From contig CADCUB010000002.1 of the NCBI GenBank assembly GCA_902805775.1, positions 1 through 56,335 of the forward strand: a stretch of 56,335 bases of DNA, written 5' to 3'. Origin of the DNA: an uncultured Frankineae bacterium. Its GTDB lineage: Bacteria > Actinomycetota > Actinomycetes > Mycobacteriales > SCTD01. The first letter of the stretch is position 1, and every line of letters begins with the position of its first letter. The translations under genes were made by a program, and so were the position numbers. Of the stretch, positions 23,899 to 32,142 are shown in pieces. The notes under the pieces are model-generated. The model saw only the letters and a program-made list of their open reading frames with translations, made no database searches and had not been told where the DNA came from.

Positions 23899-25416
23899 TC
23901 AGGTCTGAGCGCGGACCTGGGTGAGGCTGACGGCGGACCACGCCACGGGGGGCAGGGTGAAGCGCAGCACGCCGTCCTCGAGCATGACCGCCAGGGGCCG
24001 GGGCTGCACCCGCTCGGGCTCCTGCTCGGTGTTCGCGGCGTAGGGGTCGCCGTCGGAGAGCTCCATCGCCTCGGCCACCTCCAGCGCCCCGAAGGAGGTG
24101 AGCGTCACGACCACGTCGAGCGGGTCGGCGCTGCTGCGGTTGACGGCGAACACGCTCAGCGAGCCCGTGCCCTCGTCCCAGGTGGCGGTCGCGTCGAGGA
24201 CCGGCACCTCGCCGAACTTGCTCGTCGAGTAGGTCGGGCTGTCGAGCACCGGGCGCAGCACCTGCCCGTGCGCGAGCCGTGAGGTGTGGGCGAACGGGTG
24301 GAAGATCGTCTGCCGCCAGGCAGGCCCGCCCGGCTCGGTGCGGATGGGGGCGATGACGTTGACGAGCTGGGCCTGGCAGGCGATCGCGACGCGGTCGGCG
24401 TGGCGGAGCAGCGTGATGAGCAGGTCGCCGACGACGACCGCGTCGGCGACGTTGAAGACGTCCTCGATCAGGCGGGGCGCCTGCTCGATCTCGAGGTTGC
24501 CGGCGCCGACGAAGCGGCCCTTCTCGTACCAGACGTTCCACTCGTCGAAGGAGATGCCCAGCTTCTTCGGGTTGCGCAGGCGTGCCCCGACGTGGTCGGC
24601 GGTGGCCACGACGGCCTCGATGAAGCGGTCCATGTCGACGCCCGACGCGAGGAACGTCGGCAGGTCGCCGGACACCTCCTCGTAGTAGGCGTGCATCGAG
24701 ATGTGGTCGACCATGTGGTAGGTGTGCTCCAGGATCACGGCCTCCCAGGCCGCGAACGTCGGCATGGCGCTGTTGCTGCTGCCGCAGGCGATGAGCTCGA
24801 CGGTGGGGTCGACCATCCGCATCGCGCGCGCCGTCTCGGCGGCGACCCGGCCGTACTCGCTCGCGGTCTTGTGGCCCACCTGCCACGGGCCGTCCATCTC
24901 GTTGCCCAGGCACCACATGCGCACGTCGTGCGGCTGCTTCTCGCCGTGCGCGACGCGCTGGTCGGAGAACGACGTGCCGGCCGGGAGGTTGGCGTACTCC
25001 AGCAGCTCGCAGGCCTCCTGGACGCCACGGGTGCCGAGGTTCACCGCCATGATCGGCTCGAGCTCGGCCTTGCGTGCCCAGGCCATGAACTCGTTGAAGC
25101 CGACCTCGTTGGTCTCGATGCTGCGCCAGGCCAGGTCGAGCCGGCGGGGGCGCTCCTCGACCGGGCCGACGCCGTCCTCCCACCGGTAGCCCGACACGAA
25201 GTTGCCGCCGGGGTAGCGCACGACGGTGGGGCCGAGCTCACGGACGAGCTCGAGCACGTCGGTGCGGAAGCCGTCCTCGTCGGCGGTGGGGTGCTCCGGC
25301 TCGTAGATGCCGGTGTAGACGCACCGGCCCATGTGCTCGACGAAGGTGCCGAACAGCCGCCGGTCGAGCGGTCCGACCCGGAAGGCCGGGTCGAGGCGGA
25401 TGGCAGCGGACGGCAT
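23899..25416 (-). CDS. alpha-L-arabinofuranosidase, GH51
   Basis: A 505-residue intracellular enzyme that releases terminal alpha-L-arabinofuranose; no signal peptide. RRLFGTFVEHMGRCVYTGIY opens the barrel, Glu173 in CLGNEMDGPWQ is the acid/base, and Glu292 in SFDEWNVWYE is the nucleophile; spacing and length match GH51. ATG 25416 is the natural domain start although its ribosome binding site is weak. It is the first gene of a five-gene uptake and degradation operon and faces a LacI regulator, with a promoter/operator between them. Confidence 0.92.
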   Translation of the reverse strand: MPSAAIRLDPAFRVGPLDRRLFGTFVEHMGRCVYTGIYEPEHPTADEDGFRTDVLELVRELGPTVVRYPGGNFVSGYRWEDGVGPVEERPRRLDLAWRSIETNEVGFNEFMAWARKAELEPIMAVNLGTRGVQEACELLEYANLPAGTSFSDQRVAHGEKQPHDVRMWCLGNEMDGPWQVGHKTASEYGRVAAETARAMRMVDPTVELIACGSSNSAMPTFAAWEAVILEHTYHMVDHISMHAYYEEVSGDLPTFLASGVDMDRFIEAVVATADHVGARLRNPKKLGISFDEWNVWYEKGRFVGAGNLEIEQAPRLIEDVFNVADAVVVGDLLITLLRHADRVAIACQAQLVNVIAPIRTEPGGPAWRQTIFHPFAHTSRLAHGQVLRPVLDSPTYSTSKFGEVPVLDATATWDEGTGSLSVFAVNRSSADPLDVVVTLTSFGALEVAEAMELSDGDPYAANTEQEPERVQPRPLAVMLEDGVLRFTLPPVAWSAVSLTQVRAQT

Positions 25417-25465
25417 CGGAAGCGGAGGTCCTTCCAGGTCGGCAGGTGCAGGCACGTCCTGCTCG

Positions 25466-25494
25466 TGTGTACGCCTGTGTTCCAACGATGTAAA
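25466..25494 (-). promoter_or_regulatory. promoter with overlapping LacI-type operator
   Basis: On the minus strand TTTACA, a 17-base spacer and TACACA form a plausible -35/-10 pair about 50-80 bases before the GH51 start. The -35 box lies in TTTACATCGTTGGAA (25480-25494), an imperfect palindrome centred on CG with 5 of 7 symmetric pairs, as in LacI-family operators. Binding would block the promoter. This is a direct reading plus family knowledge; no transcription data. Confidence 0.55.
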
Positions 25495-25631
25495 CCGGAC
25501 AACGCCGGGCACGGCAGGTGTGACGAGATCGTGATGCGGGTCACGGACGGCGCAGGACGGACAGGGCTGGACTGCGCGGTCTACGGTCGACGCTCCGGCG
25601 GGCGGTGCCACGCGGACGGAGGGGGTTCCCG

Positions 25632-26651
25632 GTGGGCGTGCGCATGAAGGAGGTCGCCTCCCGCGCCGGGGTGTCGGTCAAGACGGTGTCGAACGTCGTC
25701 AACGGCTACCTCCACGTGGCGCCGACCACCCGCGAGCGCGTCCAGCAGGCGATCGACGAGATGGGCTACCGCCCGAACCTGAGCGCGCGCAGCCTGCGCA
25801 GCGGGCGCACCGGGATCATCGCCGTGGCGCTGCCCCGGCTCGACGAGCCGTACTTCGCCGAGCTCGCCGCCGCCGTCATCGAGGTCGCCGAGCAACGGGG
25901 CTGCACGGTCCTGGTCGACCAGACCGACGGCCTGCGCGAGCGCGAGCAGGTGGCCGTCGCGGGGATCCGGCCCGACCTGATCGACGGGCTGATCCTCAGC
26001 CCGCTCGCGCTCGGAGCCGACGACCTGGTGTCACCGGCGGCGGGCGCCCCGCCGCTCGTGCTGCTCGGCGAGCGCGTCTCCGACACGGGCTTCGACCACG
26101 TCGCCATCGACAACGTCGCGGCGGCGCGGACGGCCACCGATCACCTGCTGTCCCTGGGACGCAGGCGGCTCGCCGCGATCGGCGGGATGCAGGCGGTGGC
26201 CGCGCAGACCGCCCGGCTGCGGCTCGAGGGCTTCGCGGCAGCGCTGCAGGACGCCGGGCGGACCGTCCTGCCCGGCCACGTCCAGGAGGTGGAGGCGTTC
26301 CGGCGCGAGGACGGCGCCCGGGCCATGGACCGCCTGCTCGACCTGCCGGAGCCGCCCGACGCCGTCTACTGCTTCAGCGACCTGCTGGCCCTGGGTGCGC
26401 TGCACGCGCTGCACCGGCGGGGGGTTCGGGTGCCGCAGGACGTCGCGGTCATCGGCACGGACGACATCGCCGAGAGCCGCTTCAGCACCCCCACGCTGAG
26501 CACGGTGGTCCAGGACCAGGTCGAGATCGCCACCCTCGCCGTCGAGGCGCTGCTGCACCGGCTCGACGGCGGTCACGACGACGCGCCGCGGGAGCACACG
26601 GTCGGCTTCGAGCTGCGGGTGCGGGAGAGCACGGTCGCGGGCGCGCGCTGA
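25632..26651 (+). CDS. LacI-family transcriptional regulator
   Basis: A 339-residue repressor. The helix-turn-helix (MKEVASRAGVSVKTVSNVVN) is at the N-terminus, followed by the hinge helix region NLSARSLRSGRTG and a periplasmic-binding-protein-like effector domain. GTG 25632 has a G-rich ribosome binding site (GGAGGGGG) about 6 bases upstream; GTG 25638 and ATG 25644 are alternatives. It diverges from the arabinofuranoside operon and probably represses it until an arabinose-type ligand binds. Confidence 0.9.
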   Translation: MGVRMKEVASRAGVSVKTVSNVVNGYLHVAPTTRERVQQAIDEMGYRPNLSARSLRSGRTGIIAVALPRLDEPYFAELAAAVIEVAEQRGCTVLVDQTDGLREREQVAVAGIRPDLIDGLILSPLALGADDLVSPAAGAPPLVLLGERVSDTGFDHVAIDNVAAARTATDHLLSLGRRRLAAIGGMQAVAAQTARLRLEGFAAALQDAGRTVLPGHVQEVEAFRREDGARAMDRLLDLPEPPDAVYCFSDLLALGALHALHRRGVRVPQDVAVIGTDDIAESRFSTPTLSTVVQDQVEIATLAVEALLHRLDGGHDDAPREHTVGFELRVRESTVAGAR

Positions 26652-26681
26652 GCACCGGGTGGGGGATCGCTGCGCGGCGCG

Positions 26682-26709
26682 CCGGGCGTGTCGAGCAGCG
26701 GACGCCCGG
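26682..26709. terminator. hairpin between convergent lacI-type and ogt genes
   Basis: CCGGGCGT (26682-26689) pairs with ACGCCCGG (26702-26709), and an outer GCACCGGG/CCCGGTGC pair overlaps it, in the 75-base gap between convergent genes. No T-run. It is probably a bidirectional terminator. Confidence 0.45.
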
Positions 26710-26726
26710 TGCCGTTCGAGCGGCGG

Positions 26727-27380
26727 TCAGCCGGTGGGCCGCCCCGAGGCCCGCGGCTCGAGGAGGGGCGGCTCGAGCACGAGCCGTTCCAGGGTGGCGC
26801 GACCGGCCTCGAGGTCGAGCAGGAAGCGCTTGCGCTCCAGGCCGCCGGCGTAGCCGGTGAGGCTGCCGTCGGCACCGACGACGCGGTGGCACGGCACCAC
26901 CAGGCAGTACGGGTTGCGCCCGTTGGCGGCGCCGACGGCGCGCACTGCGGTCGGGCGGCCCACAGCGGCGGCCAGCGCACCGTACGTCGTGGTCGTGCCG
27001 TACGGCACCCGGCGCAGGGCCGCCCACACCTCCGCCTGGAAGGCGGTCCCGAGCGGCGCCAGCTCGACGTCGAACTCCTGCAGGTCGCCTGCCAGGTAGG
27101 CCTGCAGCTGCTCCTGCAGCTCCGGGAGGGTGCGGTCGTCACGAGGCCCGAGGCTGCTGGGCGGTGGCAGGTGGCGCTGCCCGTGCAGGTAGACCCCCGC
27201 CAGCGCGCCGTCGGACCCGACCACGGTCACGGGGCCGAGCTCGGTGTCGACGACGGCGTGCGTACGGCCGGCGGAGGCTGTGGGAGCGGTCGTCCGCTGA
27301 GCGGGGGCCCGGGACGCGGTGGTCGAAGGGGCGGTGGTCGAAGGGGCGGTGGTCGAAGGGGCGGTGGTCGGCGCGGTCAT
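26727..27380 (-). CDS. ogt: methylated-DNA--protein-cysteine methyltransferase (Ogt type)
   Basis: A 217-residue suicide enzyme that removes alkyl groups from O6-alkylguanine. The active site is VVPCHRV with Cys164; [21 protein letters not shown] and [13 protein letters not shown] are the usual flanking motifs. The first 35 residues are a Thr/Ala/Pro/Ser low-complexity tail made by a 15-base tandem repeat and are not part of the fold. ATG 27380 overlaps the stop of the Ada-AlkA gene (ATGA), so it is translationally coupled to it. Confidence 0.92.
   Translation of the reverse strand: MTAPTTAPSTTAPSTTAPSTTASRAPAQRTTAPTASAGRTHAVVDTELGPVTVVGSDGALAGVYLHGQRHLPPPSSLGPRDDRTLPELQEQLQAYLAGDLQEFDVELAPLGTAFQAEVWAALRRVPYGTTTTYGALAAAVGRPTAVRAVGAANGRNPYCLVVPCHRVVGADGSLTGYAGGLERKRFLLDLEAGRATLERLVLEPPLLEPRASGRPTG
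27316..27370. repeat. 15-bp tandem repeat in ogt N-terminus
   Basis: Three full copies and one partial copy of GCGGTGGTCGAAGGG encode a repeated T-T-A-P-S peptide at the N-terminus of Ogt. The 15-base unit keeps the frame, so slippage would change only linker length. Confidence 0.85.
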
Positions 27381-28894
27381 GGGACGTCCTTCGTCGGGAG
27401 GTGGTTGACGGCGTGGTCGCCGACGGCCCAGAGGTGCTGCACGGCGTACGCGCGGTACGGCGACCACCGCTGGGCGCGCTCGACCAGCGCCCGACCCTCG
27501 CCGAGGCCGAGCGCGCGGGCGGCCAGCACGACCCCGAGGTCGGTCGGCAGGAACGCGTCGGGGTCACCGAGCGCCCGCAGTGCGACGACGTCGGCCGTCC
27601 AGGGGCCGATGCCGGGCAGGGCCAGCAGGGTGCGGCGCACCAGCGCGGGGTCGGCCGACGGGTCGAGCTCGACCGTGCCGTCGGCCAGCGCCCGGGCAAG
27701 GGCGAGCACGCTCGCGCGGCGGGCCCGGGGCAGCGCCAGCACGGTGGGGTCGACAGAGGCGATGGCCTCCGCGCGGGGCCACAGCCGGGTGAGGCCGCCC
27801 TCCGGGTCGTCGACCGGCTCGCCGACGGCCGCGACGAGGCGGGCGGCGTGCGTACGGGCGGCTGCGGTGCTGACCTGCTGGCCGAGCACTGCCCGCACGG
27901 CGAGCTCCTCGGCATCGACGGTGCGGGGCAGCCGGCGCCCTGGTGCCTTGGCGACCCAGGGGGCGAGCGCCTCGTCCTCGCCGAGGACGGCGTCGACAGC
28001 GACCGGGTCGGCGTCGAGGTCGAGCAGGGCCCGGCAGCGGGCGACCGCGGGCGCGAGGTCACGCAGGTCGGTCAGGACCAGGCGGCACCCGATGGCGGTG
28101 GGCAGGGGACGCAGGGCGACCACGCCCGTGCCGTGCGGCAGCCGCAGGGTGCGGCGGTAGGCGCCGTCGCGCCACTCCTCGACCCCCGGCACGGCGGTCG
28201 CCGCCAGGTGACCGAACAGGCTGTCGGGCCACAGCGGCGGGCGGTACGGCAGCCGCAGGTCGAGCGCCGCGGCTCCTGCTCCCGGCGGCCGCTCGCCGGG
28301 GCCGGTGCCTGCCCGGGCGCGCACCTCCCCGGGCGTCGTGGCGTAGACGTCGCGGAAGGTCGCCGAGAACTGCCGGACGCTGCCGAAGCCGGCCGCGAAC
28401 GCGACGTCCGCCAGGGGCAGTCCAGTCGTCTCCACGAGCGTGCGTGCTGTCGCCGCGCGCTGCGCCCGGGCCAGGGCCAGCGGACCGGCGCCGAGCTCGG
28501 CGAGCAGCGTGCGCTCGAGCTGGCGCCGGCTGTAGCCCAGCCGGCCAGCCAGGCCCGGGACGCCGTCGCGGTCGACGACGCCGTCCGCGATCAGCTGCAG
28601 CGCGCGGCCCGCCACGTCGGAGCGTCCGTCGGCAGGCCGGCCCGGCGCGCCGTCGGGGAGGCAGCGCTTGCACGCCCGCAGGCCGGCCGCCTGGGCCGCT
28701 GCGGCCGACGGCAGGAAGCGGACCGACGAGCGGCGAGGGGTGCGCGCCGGGCAGCTGGGGCGGCAGTAGATGCCGGTCGTCAGGACCCCGACGACGACCC
28801 GCCCGTCGAAGCGGGCGTCCCGGCCCTGCACGGCCCTCCACCACCGGTCCTCGTCCGGTGCTCCGACGTGCCCGCTCGCCTCGTCCACCGGCAC
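27377..28894 (-). CDS. Ada-AlkA fusion: alkylation-response regulator and 3-methyladenine glycosylase
   Basis: About 505 residues. The N-terminal Ada methylphosphotriester domain has four zinc Cys (C44, C48, C75, C78: [13 protein letters not shown] and ACKRCLP). An AraC-type helix-turn-helix follows (about 95-190, [22 protein letters not shown]), then an AlkA N-terminal domain and an HhH-GPD glycosylase ([18 protein letters not shown], with catalytic Asp likely in DAFLPTDLG). It probably senses methylated phosphate through a Zn-bound Cys and activates its own operon while excising alkylated purines. The start is GTG 28894, with a weak ribosome binding site. Ogt is encoded downstream with a 4-base overlap. 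Confidence 0.85.
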   Translation of the reverse strand: MPVDEASGHVGAPDEDRWWRAVQGRDARFDGRVVVGVLTTGIYCRPSCPARTPRRSSVRFLPSAAAAQAAGLRACKRCLPDGAPGRPADGRSDVAGRALQLIADGVVDRDGVPGLAGRLGYSRRQLERTLLAELGAGPLALARAQRAATARTLVETTGLPLADVAFAAGFGSVRQFSATFRDVYATTPGEVRARAGTGPGERPPGAGAAALDLRLPYRPPLWPDSLFGHLAATAVPGVEEWRDGAYRRTLRLPHGTGVVALRPLPTAIGCRLVLTDLRDLAPAVARCRALLDLDADPVAVDAVLGEDEALAPWVAKAPGRRLPRTVDAEELAVRAVLGQQVSTAAARTHAARLVAAVGEPVDDPEGGLTRLWPRAEAIASVDPTVLALPRARRASVLALARALADGTVELDPSADPALVRRTLLALPGIGPWTADVVALRALGDPDAFLPTDLGVVLAARALGLGEGRALVERAQRWSPYRAYAVQHLWAVGDHAVNHLPTKDVP

Positions 28895-28987
28895 ATCGTG
28901 CGGCCCGCGTCGGCGGGTGTCTGGCGGGATCGCGACACGGCAGTGCGACGGCGCCGGGGCACAGGTGCCGCGACCGCGGGGCACGGG

Positions 28988-29824
28988 TCAGGCGCCGAGC
29001 CGGCCGCGCGACCGCAGCCCGGGCTGGCCCAGGTCGGCGCGGGAGCCGTCGGCGCGTCCTGCGGCCTGGGCGCTCCCGCTGACCGAGCTGCGGCCGGACC
29101 ACGGCCCGCGCCAGGAGCCGCGGGCCGAGGAGCTGGCGGCGTAGAACTCGGAGACCCGCTGCGCCTTGTCGCGCAGGACCAGCGCGGCTGACGGCTCCCC
29201 CTCGGGGACGGGGGTGCTCTGCACGGCCCGCTCCCGTGCGGCCCGCAGCCGCTCGCCGACCTCGAGCACCCAGCCGTCGTAGAACGACAGCCGCCAGGTC
29301 TGCGCCGCGGTGCCGGTCAGGCGGTGCTCTCCCCGGTCGAGCCTGCGCTGGGCGGCGGAGGTCATCTGCACCGCCAGGGAGGCCCACAGCCGTTCGACGA
29401 CCTCGAGGTCGGCCCGGGAGCCGAAGCCGAGCACGTAGGTGCTGTCGTGCGCGACGTTGACCAGCACGTCGTTGGCCCGTGCGACCACCGAGAAGAGCAG
29501 CACGCGGTGGCGGTTGCCGCGCTTGCCGCGGGGCCCGACGTCGACGCGCTCCTGCACGAGGGGGTCGGCGCCCGCGCGGGCGGCCCGGTCACGCTGGCGG
29601 GTACGGGCCAGCTCGAGGTCGACCGCGTGCGCGGTCGCGAGCTGCTGCGCCCGCTCGACGAAGGCGGCCGCCTCGTGCTCGTTGTCGGTGCCCTCCGCCT
29701 GGGCGAGCAGCTTGCCGATGCGGTCGACCAGCCGGTCGCCGGACGAGCCGTCGTCGCTGCCGCGACCCCCGCCGTGCGCACCACCGCCCGTCCCCGCACC
29801 GCCGTTCGCTCCGCCGGTCCTCAC
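28988..29824 (-). CDS. DUF2786-domain protein
   Basis: A 278-residue protein. After a Gly-rich start comes the DUF2786 helix pair (RIGKLLAQAEGTDNEHEAAA...), then an alpha/beta region (VLLFSVVARANDVLV, YVLGFGSRADLEVVERLW) and a Ser/Arg/Gly-rich disordered tail. The function of the family is unknown. Its GTG start overlaps the stop of the metallohydrolase gene by 4 bases, and I recall this pairing being common in actinomycetes, which suggests a joint role. Confidence 0.72.
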   Translation of the reverse strand: MRTGGANGGAGTGGGAHGGGRGSDDGSSGDRLVDRIGKLLAQAEGTDNEHEAAAFVERAQQLATAHAVDLELARTRQRDRAARAGADPLVQERVDVGPRGKRGNRHRVLLFSVVARANDVLVNVAHDSTYVLGFGSRADLEVVERLWASLAVQMTSAAQRRLDRGEHRLTGTAAQTWRLSFYDGWVLEVGERLRAARERAVQSTPVPEGEPSAALVLRDKAQRVSEFYAASSSARGSWRGPWSGRSSVSGSAQAAGRADGSRADLGQPGLRSRGRLGA

Positions 29825-30339
29825 AGCGCTCCCACCTCGACGCCGAGTCCGCCGTACTCGACCCGCAGGGCGAAGGCCGCCTCCGGGCCCAGCGCCGCGC
29901 CCGCCAGCAGCAGGACCACCGCCGGGAAGGGGGCGGCGTGCCGGGAGGTGCGCCCGGTGGTCTCGCCGACGTGGTGGGCCAGCTCGTGGAGCAGGACGCT
30001 CTCCCGCAGCGCCCAGGGCTCGCCGTGGACCGGGACGGGCACCGCGATGGTGCCCGGCGGCTCCCAGTGCGCCGCCCGCGAGCCCCGCCGCAGACGGAGC
30101 GCCGGCGGCGGCACCGCACCCACCTCGGCGACGACCTCCGGCAGGCGCAGCACCCGCGCGGCGTAGGAGGCGGCGGCATCGACCGAGCCGAACCGGCGCT
30201 CCGCCGGGAGCAGGACGCTGCTGCCGGCGACGGTCGCGGACACGGCCCCGCGCCGGGCGGCGTCGAGGCGGTCGGCCCAGGCGTCCTCGGCGCGGTAGAC
30301 CCGCGAGCGCTGGGCGTCGCGGACAGCGGCTGTCGTCAC
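29821..30339 (-). CDS. TIGR04338-type putative zinc metallohydrolase
   Basis: A 172-residue protein with a HELAHHV zinc-binding helix (HExxH) in LRESVLLHELAHHVGE, preceded by a beta-rich region. Length and motif fit the small actinobacterial TIGR04338 family, a probable metallopeptidase of unknown target with no signal peptide. GTG 30339 gives the natural start (VTTAAVRDAQRSRVYRAED); upstream in-frame codons read as non-coding. It is coupled to the DUF2786 gene. Confidence 0.75.
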   Translation of the reverse strand: MTTAAVRDAQRSRVYRAEDAWADRLDAARRGAVSATVAGSSVLLPAERRFGSVDAAASYAARVLRLPEVVAEVGAVPPPALRLRRGSRAAHWEPPGTIAVPVPVHGEPWALRESVLLHELAHHVGETTGRTSRHAAPFPAVVLLLAGAALGPEAAFALRVEYGGLGVEVGAL

Positions 30340-30579
30340 CCGACGGACGCTAGGGGATCGTCCGCCCCAGGTGGTCGAACCCGACGGCACCTGTGGACGG
30401 CAGCTCGCTCCGGCCCTGGTGCGACCCCGTCGCGCCTCCCCGTGCTCGGGGGCACCGTCGCCGCACGTGGACGAACCCCGCCGGTCGTCCCCGACCCCCT
30501 GTGATGATCGCCACGTTTCCTGACGGGGGGCCCCTGCTGTTGTCATGGATCCGTCATGCAAGATGGATGGACACCCAGC
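30340..30579. promoter_or_regulatory. divergent intergenic region
   Basis: Between the divergent metallohydrolase and NlpC/P60 genes, upstream of the riboswitch. It should hold promoters for both, but no -35/-10 pair stands out and no open frame here looks coding. Confidence 0.4.
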
Positions 30580-30756
30580 GCCTGACCGGTCGCCGAGTCC
30601 CGCCCACGGTCAGCACGGCGCCCCTACTCCACACCCGGGCGGGAGCGGGGGACCCAGGTCTCTCGGCCTGCAGCGATGCAGGCCTCGGGGCGAAGCGCGC
30701 GCTCGCGTGCGCCGGGCACTCTCATGCCCGAGCCCGACAGCTCACCTCGTAGGCGT
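30580..30756 (+). ncRNA. ydaO-type c-di-AMP riboswitch
   Basis: The leader of the NlpC/P60 gene carries the conserved blocks of the ydaO/yuaA aptamer in order: GGTCGCCGAGTCCCGCCC near the 5' end, GGGGGACCCAGGT in the middle, a GGGGCGAAGCGC segment, and CCCGAGCCCGACAGCTCACC followed by TCGTAGGCG at the 3' end. In actinomycetes this riboswitch commonly controls wall hydrolases and is an off-switch on c-di-AMP binding. The aptamer ends 21 bases before the ATG. No clear T-tract terminator is seen; a small GAGA/TCTC pairing around the ribosome binding site could act on translation. Confidence 0.88.
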
Positions 30757-30776
30757 GTGAGAGGGCTCATCTCCGC

Positions 30777-31583
30777 ATGCGCACAACCATCCGCGCCCCG
30801 CGTGACCCGCAGGCCGTCACTCCCGCCACGCGCACCGCCCTGGGCGCCGGTCTGGCCGCGCTCCTGCTGCCGCTGTGCCTGGCGGTCCCCACCTCCGTCG
30901 GGACGGCCGCAGCCGCCTCGCCGAGGTCCGGCACCTACCTCGCCCTCGCAGGTCCCGCGGCGGCCGTGAAGCCGGGGCGCCACGCGCTGCGGGTCCGCCT
31001 GACCACCAAGGGCAAGCCGATCAAGGGCGTCGCCGTGCGCTTCGAGCGCGCCACCGCCCGCGGCTGGCGCGGCGCCGGCAGCGTGCGCACGAACAGCCGC
31101 GGCTACGCCCTGGGAGCGCTGCCCCTCAGCAGCACGACGAAGCTGCGCGCCGTCGCTCCGCGCCGGGCTGTCAGCCGCGAGATGCTGGTGAGGGTGACCC
31201 GACCCGCAGCCTCGCGCGCTCGGTCCTCGGCCCGGGTCGCTCCCGGCAACTTCCGCGCCGCGGCCCTGCAGGTCGCGCTGCGCCAGGTCGGCAAGCCCTA
31301 CCGCTACGGCGCCACCGGCCCGGACAGCTTCGACTGCTCCGGCCTGGTCAACTACGCCTACCGCTCGGTCGGCCGCTCGGTCCCGCGCACCAGCAGCCAG
31401 CTGCGCTCCTGGGCGGTGCCGGTCAGCCGGTCCGCGGCCCAGCCCGGCGACCTGGTCTTCAGCCCCGGCCACGTCGGCATCTACGTCAGCCCCGGCCGCA
31501 TGGTCGACGCACCCAACAGCGGTGGCCGCGTGTCGGTGCGGAAGATCTACGCCCGCAACTACACCATCGGCCGCGTCCGCTAG
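30777..31583 (+). CDS. secreted NlpC/P60 peptidoglycan hydrolase
   Basis: A 268-residue exported enzyme. The signal peptide (about 1-47) ends after a GTAAAA stretch; an Ig-like beta domain (about 50-140) follows, then NlpC/P60 from about 160. The catalytic Cys187 is in DSFDCSGLV and His232 in PGHVGIYV. Such enzymes cut D-Glu/meso-DAP bonds in wall stem peptides during growth or division. The c-di-AMP riboswitch just upstream links its expression to wall or osmotic state, as for rpf/NlpC genes in other actinomycetes. Confidence 0.9.
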   Translation: MRTTIRAPRDPQAVTPATRTALGAGLAALLLPLCLAVPTSVGTAAAASPRSGTYLALAGPAAAVKPGRHALRVRLTTKGKPIKGVAVRFERATARGWRGAGSVRTNSRGYALGALPLSSTTKLRAVAPRRAVSREMLVRVTRPAASRARSSARVAPGNFRAAALQVALRQVGKPYRYGATGPDSFDCSGLVNYAYRSVGRSVPRTSSQLRSWAVPVSRSAAQPGDLVFSPGHVGIYVSPGRMVDAPNSGGRVSVRKIYARNYTIGRVR

Positions 31584-31666
31584 AGCGGACGAGCCGCCGG
31601 CGCGCCGCCTTGAAGCGGAGCGCCGGCGTTCCGGACGACGACCGGGTCGCACCGACCCGACCGGCG

Positions 31667-31748
31667 CCGACCCGGACCCGACCGGCGCCAGGGCGACCTG
31701 ACCGGCACCGACCCGGACCCGACCGGCGCCAGGACGACCTGACCGGCA
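31667..31748. repeat. two 41-bp tandem direct repeats
   Basis: Two adjacent 41-base copies (31667-31707 and 31708-31748) differ at one position (G to A), and a partial copy precedes them. They lie in the gap between the NlpC/P60 gene and the zinc-ribbon gene, read from the other strand. The content is Asp/Pro/Thr-like in one frame but no gene is credible. It may be transcription-termination or structural DNA. Confidence 0.8.
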
Positions 31749-31809
31749 TCGCGGCCGACGCCGACCCGGTGCACGCCGTCGCGGGTCGGACCCGGTCAGG
31801 CCCCGGACC

Positions 31810-31998
31810 TCACAGGCGGCTGGTGCCGCAGTCCAGGCAGCGGCGCCGACGTCCCGGGTTGTCTGTCGCGCAGTTGTCACACGACCAGTCCGGCCGCACC
31901 GCGGTGTCGGGCCGGGCGCGCCGGGGAGCGGGGACCGCCCGCCCGAGCGGGCTCCGGACCGCAGCGGGCGGCGCAGCAGCGATCGGCGGAGGTGTCAT
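31810..31998 (-). CDS. small RanBP2-type zinc-ribbon protein
   Basis: A 62-residue protein. The C-terminal half is a four-Cys zinc finger, DWSCDNCATDNPGRRRRCLDCG, with the W-x-C-x2-C...N...C-x2-C pattern of RanBP2-type fingers; the first half is Pro/Ala/Arg-rich and disordered. ATG 31998 has an AAGGG site about 7 bases upstream. Such fingers bind RNA or protein in other settings; no role is known here. It diverges from the glycosyltransferase cluster. Confidence 0.6.
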   Translation of the reverse strand: MTPPPIAAAPPAAVRSPLGRAVPAPRRARPDTAVRPDWSCDNCATDNPGRRRRCLDCGTSRL

Positions 31999-32142
31999 GG
32001 CGGAGCCCTTCCGTGCGGGAACGGGACCAGGCTCGCAGCGCAGTGCTACGGGAAGGTTGCGCGCGGGCGTCCACCGGGTGACGCGGACCCCACCGCCGGC
32101 GACCGCGCGACGCCGAGGCGTGCGCCGTCCGGCCGGCCGCGC

